A stretch of 64,000 bases of DNA from Aestuariibaculum sp. M13 (GCF_024723255.1 NZ_JANIAC010000002.1:496001-560000), one strand, 5' to 3'. Shown: positions 7,721-17,683, counted from the first letter of the stretch. Made by a program: numbers and translations. Notes: a model not told the origin generated them from the letters alone.

Positions 7721-10660
7721 TTAAAATTTAAAACTAGCAGTTAAAAAGTAAGCTCTTGGAGGTATACTCTGCGTGTAATAAACCGCATTTGGATTTGCCA
7801 ATAACTGTTCCCTAGTAAAAGCCTCTGGATTAAGTGATGTTGGATCTGTTCCTGGAGGCATAAAAGCATTTACACCAATTGAATTAAAAATATTATTCAT
7901 ATTGAATTGTAGTCTGAACATTTTAGAAAATTCATAGCCCATTGATAAATCAAATTGATGATATGCTGGTAATTCAAAAGCTTTAATAGTATTAGCCGGT
8001 CTGTCTCCAACAAAAGACCAATCAACCGTTGAATAGAATTTTCCTATATTATATGATGGAGAAATTCTAAAATTCAATGTTGAAGCTCCATCATTGCCTT
8101 CGGTTAAATCAATTATAACATCATCGGCTTCTCCTGGAGCTCCTGTATCGTAAGTTTGAGCAATTATAGGAGCACGATGTTGATAGGTAAACACACTACG
8201 AAGATTGATATTTTTATGTAACGCAACGTTTCCTTCAAGCTCAATACCATAAGCCTCATTTTTATTATAAAGAACTGGTGTATAATAAATATCTCCAGCA
8301 TCATCTCTACCAATAGATTGTACATAAATGTTATCCAACAAGGTATAGAATGGCGTTAAAAATAAACTATACTTTTCTCGATTCATTTTTATACCTCCCT
8401 CTATTTGTTGAACCCTTTGAGGTTTTGGGGCCAATAAACCTTGAGAACCATCAGAATCAATACTTAAAAACTGAGATAAATCTGCTGGTAATTCACCTTG
8501 TGAAAAACGTCCGAAAATAGCAAACTCATCAGAAAACTTATAGTTAAGACCAAGTGAATATGAAAATGCCGTGATAGATTCATCGTAGGCAAATGTAGAA
8601 GCATCCCCTACTAAATAGTTATCATATAATGTTAATGGATTGCCATCTGTTCCTCCTGTATCAGACTTTGGTCTTGGATATTGAGGAGTAACAATATTCT
8701 CACCGTCTACCCAATCTTTCTCATATCTTACACCCCAGTCAAAATTTAAGTCTGGCGTTATTTTCCAATTTTGTCCAAAAAATCCAGCAAGCTGAGTTTG
8801 CTTTAGATTAAAAAACGATGTAGGAGCAATAAAACCACTTCCCCCAACGACACCATCAGGATTTGTAAGTTGAAATTCATTACCATATGGATCTAGGTAG
8901 CTTATAGTCGTTAAACTTGGTATAGGGGATGTTAATTGAGGAAATGCTATACCTCCACTAGATGAAAGTCTGTCTACATTTGATGTTGAAAAGTAAGCTC
9001 CAGCAGTGAAACTCATATTCTCAAATTCCTTAGTAATCATCAATTGATCGATTACTTCAGAAACATTGTTGTCAAAAACGGTTAACGGATTAAACAATAA
9101 TGAATTAGGAGCATATTCTCCTGCAAGCTCTCCACTTACATGGTCAAAAGAAAGCCCTGTTGCACTGGCACTAAATCTAACCTGCATTAATTCTTGTCCT
9201 GAAGCCTGATCTCTGAAAATTACATTACCAAATGGTGTCACATTTAGTCCTTGATTATCAAACAAACCTAAAGAACCATATAGTACAGCAGCTCCACTTC
9301 CTGGAATTACCTGACCAGTAGTTGCTATAGGAGTTGGTATAGAGGTTTGATTCCAGTTACTTCCCTTATCTGAATACCTGAAATTATTTTTAAAATTCCA
9401 ACCATTATCTAACTCATAATCTAGGTTAGCTCCAATTGAAAAGTCAGTAGAATGAATCAAATCTTCAGAATCAAAAGTACTGAATACTCCTGACTGATTT
9501 TGTTCATATCTTGATATTACAGAAGGTATTAACACAGAACTGGTTTGAGTAACTCCAGGTGCCATTCTAGGATTGTCAAAATCTACTGTTGGTAAAAACT
9601 CAAAAGAGGAGTTTCTATCATTTAAATACTTCGCATAAACTTTTAAACCTCCATTATTAAATGGCATATATAAATTAGCCTTTAATTGACCACCTTTATT
9701 CATTTCATAACCCGGGTATCTTGCACCATCTGCTTCTCTCCAAAATCCTCCTATGTTATAAGTTATGGATCCTCCTTTTACCAAAGGCCCTCCTACATTT
9801 ATATCAGTTCTATAATATGGATTTTTTCCATCTCCTTCCAGACCAAATTTTGCCTGAACTTCTGCTCCGAATTCATGACCTCCAACTTTAGAAACATAAT
9901 TATATATACCACCTGGAGCATTATTTCCTAAAATAGATGCTGTTCCACCTCTTACTGCTTCAAGTTTTGATAAGGTAATATCTGATCTTAAAAAGTAATC
10001 AGGTCCATAGTTGTTATACTTAGCACTTGTTACAGGCAAACCATCTTCCTGGACAGAAACATAAAAGTATCCTCCCAATCCTCTAGATACAATAGTATTT
10101 TTAATTTCACCTGCCGAAGAGTTTACATAAACACCTGGTACGTTTTTTAATAAATCTGTTGCACTAACAGGCACCTGGCGTTCAATTAATCCTTCCTTAA
10201 GTACCGAAATTGCAACAGAAGACTCCATAGCCGTTCTTTTATCAAAAACTCCGGTTATTATAACTTCATCAAGAGTTTCATTACTTTCTTTTAAAACAAT
10301 ATTTAGATTTCCTGTTCCTGTAACAGAAACCTCTTGCTTCTGATATCCAATATAGGATACCACTAAAGTTACTTTACCTTCTGGAACATCTAAGAAAAAC
10401 TCACCATCAAAATCAGTCATTGTTCCTGTGGTTGTTCCTTTAACTAATACACTCGCACCTGGCAGTGGCATACCAGATTCATCTACAACCTTTCCTTTTA
10501 TACTTTTCTGTATTAATTTTAAATTCTCAGATTTACTTAAATCCTTTACATTAATATTATTTTCAATCGCTTCAGAACTCATCGAAACCGAAAACAAAAC
10601 AATGGATGTACACAAGTACCTTTTAAAAGTGTTTTTAAAACATTCACTTAAATAGTTCAT
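7721..10660 (-). CDS. TonB-dependent outer membrane receptor (not SusC type)
   Basis: A 979-residue TonB-dependent receptor. After an N-terminal signal region, residues about 53-132 form a carboxypeptidase-like regulatory domain (GKVVDESGMPLPGASVLVKG). A TonB box-like ETLDEVIITG and a plug domain follow (VPVSATDLLKNVPGVYV, RGLGGYF, AVRGGTASILGNNAPGGIYNYV). The rest is a 22-strand barrel ending in FLTASFKF with the C-terminal Phe used for BAM targeting. There is no STN domain and no adjacent SusD. The plug resembles siderophore or cofactor receptors more than SusC, but its position suggests oligosaccharide uptake. It has its own terminator and the shared motif copy B upstream. Confidence 0.9.
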   Translation of the reverse strand: MNYLSECFKNTFKRYLCTSIVLFSVSMSSEAIENNINVKDLSKSENLKLIQKSIKGKVVDESGMPLPGASVLVKGTTTGTMTDFDGEFFLDVPEGKVTLVVSYIGYQKQEVSVTGTGNLNIVLKESNETLDEVIITGVFDKRTAMESSVAISVLKEGLIERQVPVSATDLLKNVPGVYVNSSAGEIKNTIVSRGLGGYFYVSVQEDGLPVTSAKYNNYGPDYFLRSDITLSKLEAVRGGTASILGNNAPGGIYNYVSKVGGHEFGAEVQAKFGLEGDGKNPYYRTDINVGGPLVKGGSITYNIGGFWREADGARYPGYEMNKGGQLKANLYMPFNNGGLKVYAKYLNDRNSSFEFLPTVDFDNPRMAPGVTQTSSVLIPSVISRYEQNQSGVFSTFDSEDLIHSTDFSIGANLDYELDNGWNFKNNFRYSDKGSNWNQTSIPTPIATTGQVIPGSGAAVLYGSLGLFDNQGLNVTPFGNVIFRDQASGQELMQVRFSASATGLSFDHVSGELAGEYAPNSLLFNPLTVFDNNVSEVIDQLMITKEFENMSFTAGAYFSTSNVDRLSSSGGIAFPQLTSPIPSLTTISYLDPYGNEFQLTNPDGVVGGSGFIAPTSFFNLKQTQLAGFFGQNWKITPDLNFDWGVRYEKDWVDGENIVTPQYPRPKSDTGGTDGNPLTLYDNYLVGDASTFAYDESITAFSYSLGLNYKFSDEFAIFGRFSQGELPADLSQFLSIDSDGSQGLLAPKPQRVQQIEGGIKMNREKYSLFLTPFYTLLDNIYVQSIGRDDAGDIYYTPVLYNKNEAYGIELEGNVALHKNINLRSVFTYQHRAPIIAQTYDTGAPGEADDVIIDLTEGNDGASTLNFRISPSYNIGKFYSTVDWSFVGDRPANTIKAFELPAYHQFDLSMGYEFSKMFRLQFNMNNIFNSIGVNAFMPPGTDPTSLNPEAFTREQLLANPNAVYYTQSIPPRAYFLTASFKF

Positions 10661-10772
10661 AATTCTTATTCTTTAGTTATTAATTGGTTTTTGTTAATCA
10701 AATTGGTATTGCTAAATGTATAAAACAACTTCTTTCAAACTATTCAGATAATTTAGCATACACTACAAATAC

Positions 10773-10816
10773 GTTCCTATTTTATAACAACAATTGTTCA
10801 CCTAATGTAGGACACT
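10773..10816 (-). promoter_or_regulatory. shared operator-like motif, copy B (upstream of TonB receptor)
   Basis: GTTCC is at 10773, GTTC at 10796 and GGACACT at 10810-10816. Spacings between element starts are 23 and 14 nt. It lies 113 bp upstream of the receptor start. Confidence 0.6.
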
Positions 10817-11013
10817 AATAATCAACTAATTACAATAAACAGAGAAAACTCCTGAGCTACGCATTTTTAAATTTGATACTAGTAAAAACCATAAACCATT
10901 CTTTTAATCTGGATTTCCAAATACCTATTATTTTCGATATACTGTCTTCTCTTTTATTCCTTATCATTTAAAAACTCTTTGAAAGATAATTTATATAAAA
11001 TTGAAACAAAAAG

Positions 11014-11047
11014 GGTCAATTTTCATTTAAAAAAATAAAAATTGACC
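11014..11047 (-). terminator. rho-independent terminator after the GH2 beta-glucuronidase
   Basis: A perfect 10-bp stem, GGTCAATTTT (11014-11023) with AAAATTGACC (11038-11047), is followed on the minus strand by CCTTTTTG. It begins about 42 bp past the GH2 stop codon. Confidence 0.8.
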
Positions 11048-11088
11048 ACTTAAATAAACTCAACAAACATTCTATTTTTTTTAATAGA

Positions 11089-12945
11089 CTACAATTCCTT
11101 CCATCTATTTCTAAGAAACCAAGCAGCTAATTTAGGTCTTCTATCTCTTGTAAATACACCTTTAAGATTATACCCCCCAAACCGGATTAAACCTTGGCTT
11201 GTTTTAAAATCAGCTAAGTTCCAAACATGCATTCCGGTTACAAAATCCTTTTCATCTGCCACGTCTAAATACGCCTTAATAAACTCCTTTTGATATTCTT
11301 CGGTGAACATTTCTGGATTTACCGCATGCAATCCGGCCTGAGCATCAGCTCCAAACTCAGTAATCATACATGGCTTTTTAAATTTTCTATGTAATCTATC
11401 CAGTTCCTTACTTATAGCATTCGCACCTGTCTTAATATCTCCTGGCGAACTGTACCACCCCCAATACCTATTAATAGCTATAACATCGGTAAGATTAAAC
11501 CAATCTACAGGGCCAAACATCACTCCAACATACATGACAAGTCTAGTAGCATCCAATGATCTAACTTGTTTAAATAATTTTTCAAACTCTTCATATGCCA
11601 TTTTTTTATCATTATTTTCTGTATACCCCATTTGGCCTAATTGAGCTTTATCATTTGGTTCATTTGCAACACACCACATAATTATAGAAGGATGGTTTTT
11701 GTCTCGATAAATCATCTCGGTGATATACCTCTCCATGGCGCGTTGTCTTTTTTCCATCGATTCTGGATCACCTAAAAAATAAAGTCCAACTCCCGGTGTT
11801 TCTCCTATAACTAAAAACCCTTCTCTATCTGCCAAATTATAGTTTTCTTCATCATAAGGGTAATGCGTTGTTCTAAAAGAATTAGCTCCTGTCCATTTCA
11901 TCAATTCAAAATCCTTAACAATCAAAGAGTTTGAACTTGACCTTCCTAAGACTGGAAAATCTTCATGTCTTCCAAAACCTTTTAAAAAAACGGGCTCATC
12001 ATTTAATAAAATACTTTTTTCGTTTACACTTACCTTTCTAACTCCTGCTTTAAGTTCATATATATCTACTGGATTTCTTTTGTCGCCTAGTGTTACTTTT
12101 ACCGTGTAGAGAAATGGATCTTTTGGCCCCCATAATCTCACATTGGGTACTTCTACCTTTACAACTCCTTGATTTTCTATAAATTTTATAGAACTTTCTA
12201 TAACCTTTTCTCCCCCATAGACATAAACATTCCCTGTTTTATAACTTCCAATTTTCTCAACATTTACATCTATCACTCCCACATTTTCGTTATAATCTGT
12301 TTTAACAGTAATATCTCTGATAAATGATTTAGGAACGGAGAACAACTCGACAGACCTATTGAGTCCTGAGTAAGGGAAAAAGTCATAGTTTGATGCAGGT
12401 AAGGTCTCAAACGATCCTCCTTTTACATTACCTGTTGGAACTCTTTCAGGTGACAATTGATTTTCAACCTGTATTATTATTTTATTTTTTTTATCCCAAT
12501 TTATATAACCGGAGATATCGAATGCAAAAGGCACATGGCAACCTTCATGGTATCCCACAGAAATTCCGTTTATCCAAATATTAGCCGTGTAAGTTGCATC
12601 ATTAATTCTAAGAAACACTTTTTGATCTTTCCAGTTTGAAGGAACATAAGTTTCGGTTTCATACCAAACCCAATCTAAGTAATCCCGCATATCATCAAAC
12701 TGCTCATTCCAACTGCCAGGTACAGCAATAGATCTGGTTTTAGATAAGCCATTATACCATTGTTCTTTAACTCCAATATTTAGAGAATCCTTTTTAAACT
12801 TCCAGATTCCTGAAAGATCCAAAACATTACGCTTTGTATTTTGTATTGGAGATAAGGCTATATCTTTTGGGTCACTAAGATTATCGTTTTGAGAATTTAG
12901 CATCGAAGAAAATGCTAAAAACAGTAATAGAATAGAATATTTCAT
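11089..12945 (-). CDS. GH2 beta-glucuronidase, secreted
   Basis: A 618-residue GH2 enzyme, close in length to UidA-type beta-glucuronidases plus a signal peptide (residues 1-18). It has the GH2 sugar-binding domain (residues about 40-205), Ig-like domain, and barrel. The acid/base is in CVANEPND (E429) and the nucleophile in MITEFGAD (E530). The C-terminal stretch has the N-x-K motif (N593-L-K595 in GGYNLKGVF), which in characterised beta-glucuronidases contacts the uronate carboxylate. This makes beta-glucuronidase more likely than beta-galactosidase. The neighbouring UxuA/UxuB genes fit the release and catabolism of glucuronate. It is second in a unit after a small beta-barrel protein, 98 bp upstream. 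Confidence 0.88.
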   Translation of the reverse strand: MKYSILLLFLAFSSMLNSQNDNLSDPKDIALSPIQNTKRNVLDLSGIWKFKKDSLNIGVKEQWYNGLSKTRSIAVPGSWNEQFDDMRDYLDWVWYETETYVPSNWKDQKVFLRINDATYTANIWINGISVGYHEGCHVPFAFDISGYINWDKKNKIIIQVENQLSPERVPTGNVKGGSFETLPASNYDFFPYSGLNRSVELFSVPKSFIRDITVKTDYNENVGVIDVNVEKIGSYKTGNVYVYGGEKVIESSIKFIENQGVVKVEVPNVRLWGPKDPFLYTVKVTLGDKRNPVDIYELKAGVRKVSVNEKSILLNDEPVFLKGFGRHEDFPVLGRSSSNSLIVKDFELMKWTGANSFRTTHYPYDEENYNLADREGFLVIGETPGVGLYFLGDPESMEKRQRAMERYITEMIYRDKNHPSIIMWCVANEPNDKAQLGQMGYTENNDKKMAYEEFEKLFKQVRSLDATRLVMYVGVMFGPVDWFNLTDVIAINRYWGWYSSPGDIKTGANAISKELDRLHRKFKKPCMITEFGADAQAGLHAVNPEMFTEEYQKEFIKAYLDVADEKDFVTGMHVWNLADFKTSQGLIRFGGYNLKGVFTRDRRPKLAAWFLRNRWKEL

Positions 12946-13043
12946 AAGAGTAGATTAAAAAATATTAGACATAAAAATCCCTACCTAAGATTTATACATT
13001 CTTAAGTACAAATTTTGTAATAGTAAAAACTGTGAAATATAAT

Positions 13044-13469
13044 TTACTCTACAACACGTTCGCCCTTAGCATCGAACATATCCATTAGAGAACCAGTAAT
13101 AACATTATCCTTAACTTTTTCTAACTGAAGATATACATTATAGCCACCTGCTAACCAATAAACTTTAAGCTCATTGTCTTTAATTTCTATTTTATCTGCT
13201 TTAACAGGATTCGGCCCAGAGCCATCAGTTTGAACGCTCCCCACGTATTTGTCATCTATTTTTTTAATTTCTAAATTCATAATAACATCTCCATTTGGAG
13301 TTCCATCAACCTGCACCTTCCATTTACCAATAAAATAGTCATTAGAATTTATATCATTTCCAATAAGAACTAAATTTACATCAACTGGATATTGACTTAT
13401 ATTTGAAGCAAAAGTATTGAATGTTAACAGTGTAAAAATACTTGAGATAATAATTGGTAATTTTTTCAT
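13044..13469 (-). CDS. small secreted lipocalin-like protein
   Basis: A 141-residue protein with a signal peptide (residues 1-21, ending TFAS). The mature part is a single beta-rich domain of about 95 residues: a GKWKVQVDGTP opening, then IMNLEIKKIDDKYVGSVQTDG and further alternating strands. No enzyme motif is visible. The pattern resembles the N-terminal domain of the GH39-like protein at 1-1713. It is the first gene of the unit carrying the beta-glucuronidase and has motif copy C upstream. It might bind a sugar or lipid; this is not shown by the sequence. Confidence 0.75.
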   Translation of the reverse strand: MKKLPIIISSIFTLLTFNTFASNISQYPVDVNLVLIGNDINSNDYFIGKWKVQVDGTPNGDVIMNLEIKKIDDKYVGSVQTDGSGPNPVKADKIEIKDNELKVYWLAGGYNVYLQLEKVKDNVITGSLMDMFDAKGERVVE

Positions 13470-13600
13470 AATTAAATAGTTAAGTTGGTGAAAATTTTTA
13501 TTTAACTCTCAAAAAAACAGATTCAGTTTCGGAGTCAAATTAAATTTAATTAAATCTTGACAATATCTAGTTTTTCTAAAATGGCTCAATTCTAAAAAGC

Positions 13601-13646
13601 GTACATGTTTTTTAGCAATAATGTTCATGTATTCTAGGACACTGAA
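13601..13646 (-). promoter_or_regulatory. shared operator-like motif, copy C (upstream of beta-glucuronidase unit)
   Basis: GTAC is at 13601, GTTC at 13623 and GGACACTGAA at 13637-13646. Spacings (22 and 14 nt) are identical to copy A. It lies 132 bp upstream of the start at 13469, in the gap after the GntR gene. Confidence 0.6.
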
Positions 13647-13677
13647 TAACAAACACTTAAAACACCCCTAAACATAA

Positions 13678-14727
13678 TCAAACAGAACTACGATCAATAA
13701 AAACAAAAGGGTTTTTTCTTCTACCTTTTTTATTATTAAGAATCATATTTGCCGCCGACTCCCCCATTTTTACAAAATTTGTAGATATCACCGCGATATT
13801 TAATAATCGCTTGAATGGTGTTTCATTGTACGATATAACCCCTACATTCTCTCCTAAATTTAATTCTTTATTTGCAGAAATACAATCCAATAAACTAACT
13901 AAATGATCATCAGTAATAGTGATAAACAAATTACCAGGTTCTATAATCTCACTTTCATCCACTTTGTTTATAATTTTAAAATCAAATGAAAACTCATTAC
14001 AAAATTTTATAAAACCGTTACATATCTTGTTTAGGTAAGGATAAGTTTCACCCTTTGATATTATTAAATTGATTTTGTTATACTTTTTAATTTTATTAAA
14101 CCCTTCCTTTAGTGACCTATATATGTCATTTTCAAAATCTTGATAAATCTCAATAATATCTCCATCAATATTCATGTCATTGTTATCCAGTAATATAATT
14201 TTATTAGATGGAATACTGTTTATCAATTTGGTGGACTCACTTTTAATACTTGCCTCCTCAGGACTAAGTATTTTAAAATGAGGCATAATCACATAATAGT
14301 CGTATTTGTTTAAATTTTTATCTATTAAACTTAAAAATAAAGATTCATTGCAATGATAAACTTCAAAATCTGTATGATAATCATCTCCTATTCTATTGAT
14401 AAAAGCGTCGTAAACTTTTAATTTATAAGGACTCAACTTATTAATCAAGAATAAAACACTAGCCTTAGAAACAAGTTCATTTGTATTTATAAAAGAGCCT
14501 AGGCCCTTTTTACCAACAATAATACTTTTTGACTTTAAAACCTTATAAGCCTTTTCTACAGTATCTCTTGACACATTATACTCCTTACTAAAAACATTAA
14601 TTGAAGGAAGTTTTGTATCATTTTTAATGTTTCCTCTAGCTATATTATCAGTTATACAATTCGCTATTTGTAAATAAAGTGGTGTTTTATTCTCCGTATT
14701 AAAATTTAAGTCCTTAAGTAGATTCAT
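13678..14727 (-). CDS. GntR-family regulator with LacI-like sugar-binding domain
   Basis: A 349-residue repressor-type protein. Residues about 10-82 are a GntR winged helix (PLYLQIANCI, KLPSINVFSKEYNVSRDTVEKAYKVL, GKGLGSFI-like wing). Residues about 88-349 look like a periplasmic-binding-protein/LacI-type effector domain, as in AraR of Bacillus. It is the last gene of the 11-gene run from GH78, 24 bp after uxuA. It probably senses a sugar or uronate intermediate in the cytoplasm. It is a second candidate reader of the shared GTTC motif or of the palindrome at 30673. Confidence 0.85.
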   Translation of the reverse strand: MNLLKDLNFNTENKTPLYLQIANCITDNIARGNIKNDTKLPSINVFSKEYNVSRDTVEKAYKVLKSKSIIVGKKGLGSFINTNELVSKASVLFLINKLSPYKLKVYDAFINRIGDDYHTDFEVYHCNESLFLSLIDKNLNKYDYYVIMPHFKILSPEEASIKSESTKLINSIPSNKIILLDNNDMNIDGDIIEIYQDFENDIYRSLKEGFNKIKKYNKINLIISKGETYPYLNKICNGFIKFCNEFSFDFKIINKVDESEIIEPGNLFITITDDHLVSLLDCISANKELNLGENVGVISYNETPFKRLLNIAVISTNFVKMGESAANMILNNKKGRRKNPFVFIDRSSV

Positions 14728-14751
14728 AGTAGAAGTTTTAAGGGGTTATAA

Positions 14752-15930
14752 TTAAGTCAAACTCTTACTGATTCCGAATTCTAATCCTCGAAGTTCGGCT
14801 AAACCTCTTAGCCTTCCTATTCCTGAATAACCAGGGTTGGTTCGTTTATTTAAATCGTCAAGCATTTGATGTCCATGATCAGGCCTCATAGGTATTAAAG
14901 CATCTTTTATTCCCAAAGCTTTTCGTCTATACTCTTCAAGAACAACAGCTTTTACAACTCGAAACATATCTACATCGCCCTCCAAATGATTAGCTTCGTA
15001 AAAATTACCCTTCTCATCGCGTTGCGTACTACGAAGGTGAAGGAAATGAACACGGTCTGCAAATCGATTAAAAATTTTAACCAAGTCATTATCTGCTCTT
15101 ACCCCTAATGATCCTGTACAGAATGTTATACCATTTGATCTATCCGGCACTTCCGTGAATAGATGAGCGTAATCCTCTTCAGTGCTAACAACACGTGGTA
15201 ATCCTAATATTGGATACGGAGGGTCATCAGGATGAATACACATTAACACCTCATTTTTTGAAGCTATTGGAATAATCTCTTTTAAGAACAATACCAAATT
15301 CTCTCTTAATTTTTGAGCATCGATATCTTTATAAGTATCTAAAATGGTTTGAAATTGCTCTAAAGTATAACCTTCCTCTGCTCCTGGTAACCCTGCAATA
15401 ATATTTTTAACCAAAGTTTCCTTTTGAACATCAGACAAGGTATCTAAATAAGCTTTAGCTTCGACTTGTTGCTCTTTAGAATACTTTGCTTCTGCTCCAG
15501 GTCGTATTAATAAATACAACTCAAAAGCTGCAAATGCATTAACGTCAAAACGCAGTGCTCTGGACCCGTCCGCTACTTCAAATTCTAAATCCGTTCTTGT
15601 CCAATCTAAAACTGGCATAAAATTGTAGCAAACAATACTAATACCACAACTTGCCAAATTTTCAATACTGGTCTTATAATTCTCAATATAAGTTTGAAAA
15701 TTCCCGGAACGCGTTTTTATATTTTCATGTACCGGAATACTTTCTACAACACTCCAGGTTAACCCAGCATTTTCAATAAGCTCTTTACGCTTAATTATTT
15801 CTTCAACCGTCCAAACGTCACCATTTGAAATATGATGAAGTGCAGACACAATTCCTGTTGCTCCCGCTTGTTTTATATCTGATAACGACACCGGATCTTT
15901 CGGTCCGTACCAACGCCATGTTTGTTCCAT
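14752..15930 (-). CDS. uxuA: mannonate dehydratase
   Basis: A 392-residue UxuA-family enzyme, matching the usual length (E. coli UxuA is about 394). It starts with [16 protein letters not shown]. It keeps the family's conserved blocks: [76 protein letters not shown] and MRPDHGHQM, including the metal-binding His and Cys residues. It converts D-mannonate to 2-keto-3-deoxygluconate in the cytoplasm. It lies 19 bp after the mannonate oxidoreductase and 24 bp before the GntR regulator, completing two adjacent steps of glucuronate breakdown. Confidence 0.97.
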   Translation of the reverse strand: MEQTWRWYGPKDPVSLSDIKQAGATGIVSALHHISNGDVWTVEEIIKRKELIENAGLTWSVVESIPVHENIKTRSGNFQTYIENYKTSIENLASCGISIVCYNFMPVLDWTRTDLEFEVADGSRALRFDVNAFAAFELYLLIRPGAEAKYSKEQQVEAKAYLDTLSDVQKETLVKNIIAGLPGAEEGYTLEQFQTILDTYKDIDAQKLRENLVLFLKEIIPIASKNEVLMCIHPDDPPYPILGLPRVVSTEEDYAHLFTEVPDRSNGITFCTGSLGVRADNDLVKIFNRFADRVHFLHLRSTQRDEKGNFYEANHLEGDVDMFRVVKAVVLEEYRRKALGIKDALIPMRPDHGHQMLDDLNKRTNPGYSGIGRLRGLAELRGLEFGISKSLT

Positions 15931-15949
15931 TTTCTATTTTCCTTTTTAA

Positions 15950-16777
15950 TTAAACTCCACTATAAGCACTAAATCCCCCATCGATTGGAATTACAACTCC
16001 TGTTACAAAGGATGATTTCTCATCACATAAATACATTGTAGTACTAATTAAATCCTCAGGTTCTCCGTAACGTTCCATTGGTGTTTGATCAATTATTTGT
16101 TGTCCCCTTTGAGTTAAACTACCATCTTCATTTGTTAGTAAAGTTCTGTTTTGATCAGTTAGAAAAAAACCAGGAGCTAATGCATTTACTCTAACCCCTA
16201 CTTTAGCTAAATGAACCGCAAGCCACTGAGTGAAGTTTGAAACTGCCGCTTTAGCTCCACTATAAGCAGGTATCTTTGTCAAAGGAGTAAAAGCATTCAT
16301 AGACGAAATATTTAATATACTACACCCCTTCTTTCCTATCATATCTTTAGCGAAAATTTGGGTTGGCAATAATGTTCCGATAAAATTTAAATTAAAAACG
16401 AATTTAATTCCCTCTGGATCTAAATCGAAAAACGTTTTAAACCCTTCTGTTGTATTTTCCAAATCCTCAATATTTAGATATGGATTTGAAGTCGTTCCTA
16501 AAGGGTGATTTCCACCTGCTCCATTGACTAAAATGTCACATGATCCAAATGTTTTATTCACTTCTTCTTTTGCCTTTTTTAACGACTCTTCATTCAAAAC
16601 ATCGGCCATCACCCCTATAGCATCACCTCCTTTTGACTTTATCATATTAGCCACTTCTTCAGCTGCATCTAGTTTTAAATCTAAAACAGCAACTTTATGT
16701 CCTTCTTCTGCAAATGCCATTGCTATTGTGCTGCATAACACCCCTCCGGCTCCAGTCACTACAACTACTTTACTCAT
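15950..16777 (-). CDS. SDR-type D-mannonate oxidoreductase (fructuronate reductase)
   Basis: A 275-residue SDR with TGAGGVLC at residues 8-15 and the catalytic Y172-x3-K176 (YSGAK). D33 in VLDLK suggests NAD use. An insert around residues 90-125 (NHPLGTTSN, DLDPEGIKFVFNLNF) is characteristic of the SDR subgroup found beside uxuA in Bacteroidota and Gram-positive bacteria. It would reduce fructuronate to mannonate. Adjacency to uxuA is the strongest support. It is not homologous to the long-chain UxuB of E. coli, so no symbol is given. Confidence 0.85.
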   Translation of the reverse strand: MSKVVVVTGAGGVLCSTIAMAFAEEGHKVAVLDLKLDAAEEVANMIKSKGGDAIGVMADVLNEESLKKAKEEVNKTFGSCDILVNGAGGNHPLGTTSNPYLNIEDLENTTEGFKTFFDLDPEGIKFVFNLNFIGTLLPTQIFAKDMIGKKGCSILNISSMNAFTPLTKIPAYSGAKAAVSNFTQWLAVHLAKVGVRVNALAPGFFLTDQNRTLLTNEDGSLTQRGQQIIDQTPMERYGEPEDLISTTMYLCDEKSSFVTGVVIPIDGGFSAYSGV

Positions 16778-16809
16778 TATTAGTTTATTTATGGTTAGTT
16801 AATTATTGA

Positions 16810-17670
16810 TTAAAATCCTTGATTTATCATCCAATCTTTAAAAAGCGTTGTCCAAATATCAGATGACTTATTTTGTTTGTTTACTGAAAATCCATGGCCT
16901 CCATCATAAAAACAATGCATTTCTATCGATTTTCCAGCATCTCTCCATTTCTCGTATAGTCTTGGGTTTCCATTAGCAATAACATCGTCTGAAGCCCAGG
17001 CTAAAAACATGGGTGGCGCATCATCCGGAATATCATTTCCTAAAATTGCTCCACAATAAGCATAAATAGGCACTACAAAATCTGGGCGAGTTACAGAATC
17101 ATAATTTTGAGCTACAGAACTTACAATCGTTCCTCCTGCCGAATATCCAATTATTCCAATTTTGTTTGGATCAACGTTATAATCATCACAATGATTCCTA
17201 ACATACTTTATAGCCTCTAAACCATCAGTAACTGCTAGTTTTACATAAGGTGTAAATATGGAATCTCTTTGGGTATGATTTGCTGTATTCAATTCTGGAT
17301 TAGGAAATGGCATTAATCGATATTTTAAGATAACGGCTGTAATTCCATTCTCTAAACACCATTTGGCAGTCGCAGTACCTTCTGTTTGATAAGCTAAACC
17401 TTGAAATCCGCCTCCAGGACATATAATCAGAGCTGTTCCTGTAGATTTAGTTGGCTCTGGCTTATATACAGTAATCGTAGGAACAGAGACATTTCTAATA
17501 GTAACAATTTCACCATTCTCATCTAATCTTGCACTTTCTTTTAAGGTAAATATTTCCGAACCTGGCGGAATCGAATCTTTATAAATCGGAATCACTTCTT
17601 GGCTATTTCCTATCAGACAGCCAAACACGAATATGGTTGACCAAATTCTTAAATCACTAATTATCTTCAT
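16810..17670 (-). CDS. secreted alpha/beta-hydrolase esterase (acetyl-xylan esterase-like)
   Basis: A 286-residue alpha/beta hydrolase with a signal peptide (residues 1-23). It has the oxyanion region LIICPGGGFQGLAYQTEG and nucleophile elbow GYSAGG (S177). The Asp (AWASDD) and His (GGHGFS) complete the triad. This is the pattern of the BD-FAE/acetyl-xylan esterase-like group common in PULs. It probably removes acetyl groups from the polysaccharide or oligosaccharides in the periplasm. It is 32 bp upstream of the mannonate oxidoreductase and 13 bp after a GH3 gene. A paralogue lies at 26641-27519. Confidence 0.85.
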   Translation of the reverse strand: MKIISDLRIWSTIFVFGCLIGNSQEVIPIYKDSIPPGSEIFTLKESARLDENGEIVTIRNVSVPTITVYKPEPTKSTGTALIICPGGGFQGLAYQTEGTATAKWCLENGITAVILKYRLMPFPNPELNTANHTQRDSIFTPYVKLAVTDGLEAIKYVRNHCDDYNVDPNKIGIIGYSAGGTIVSSVAQNYDSVTRPDFVVPIYAYCGAILGNDIPDDAPPMFLAWASDDVIANGNPRLYEKWRDAGKSIEMHCFYDGGHGFSVNKQNKSSDIWTTLFKDWMINQGF

Positions 17671-17683
17671 TTTAAATTCTTTA

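Larger units (their letters stand above)
10661..11088. other. intergenic region with operator motif and terminator
   Basis: This 428-bp gap separates the GH2 unit from the TonB receptor. It holds the terminator at 11014-11047 and motif copy B at 10773-10816. The stretch 10820-11000 is AT-rich with no coding frame I can support. Confidence 0.6.
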
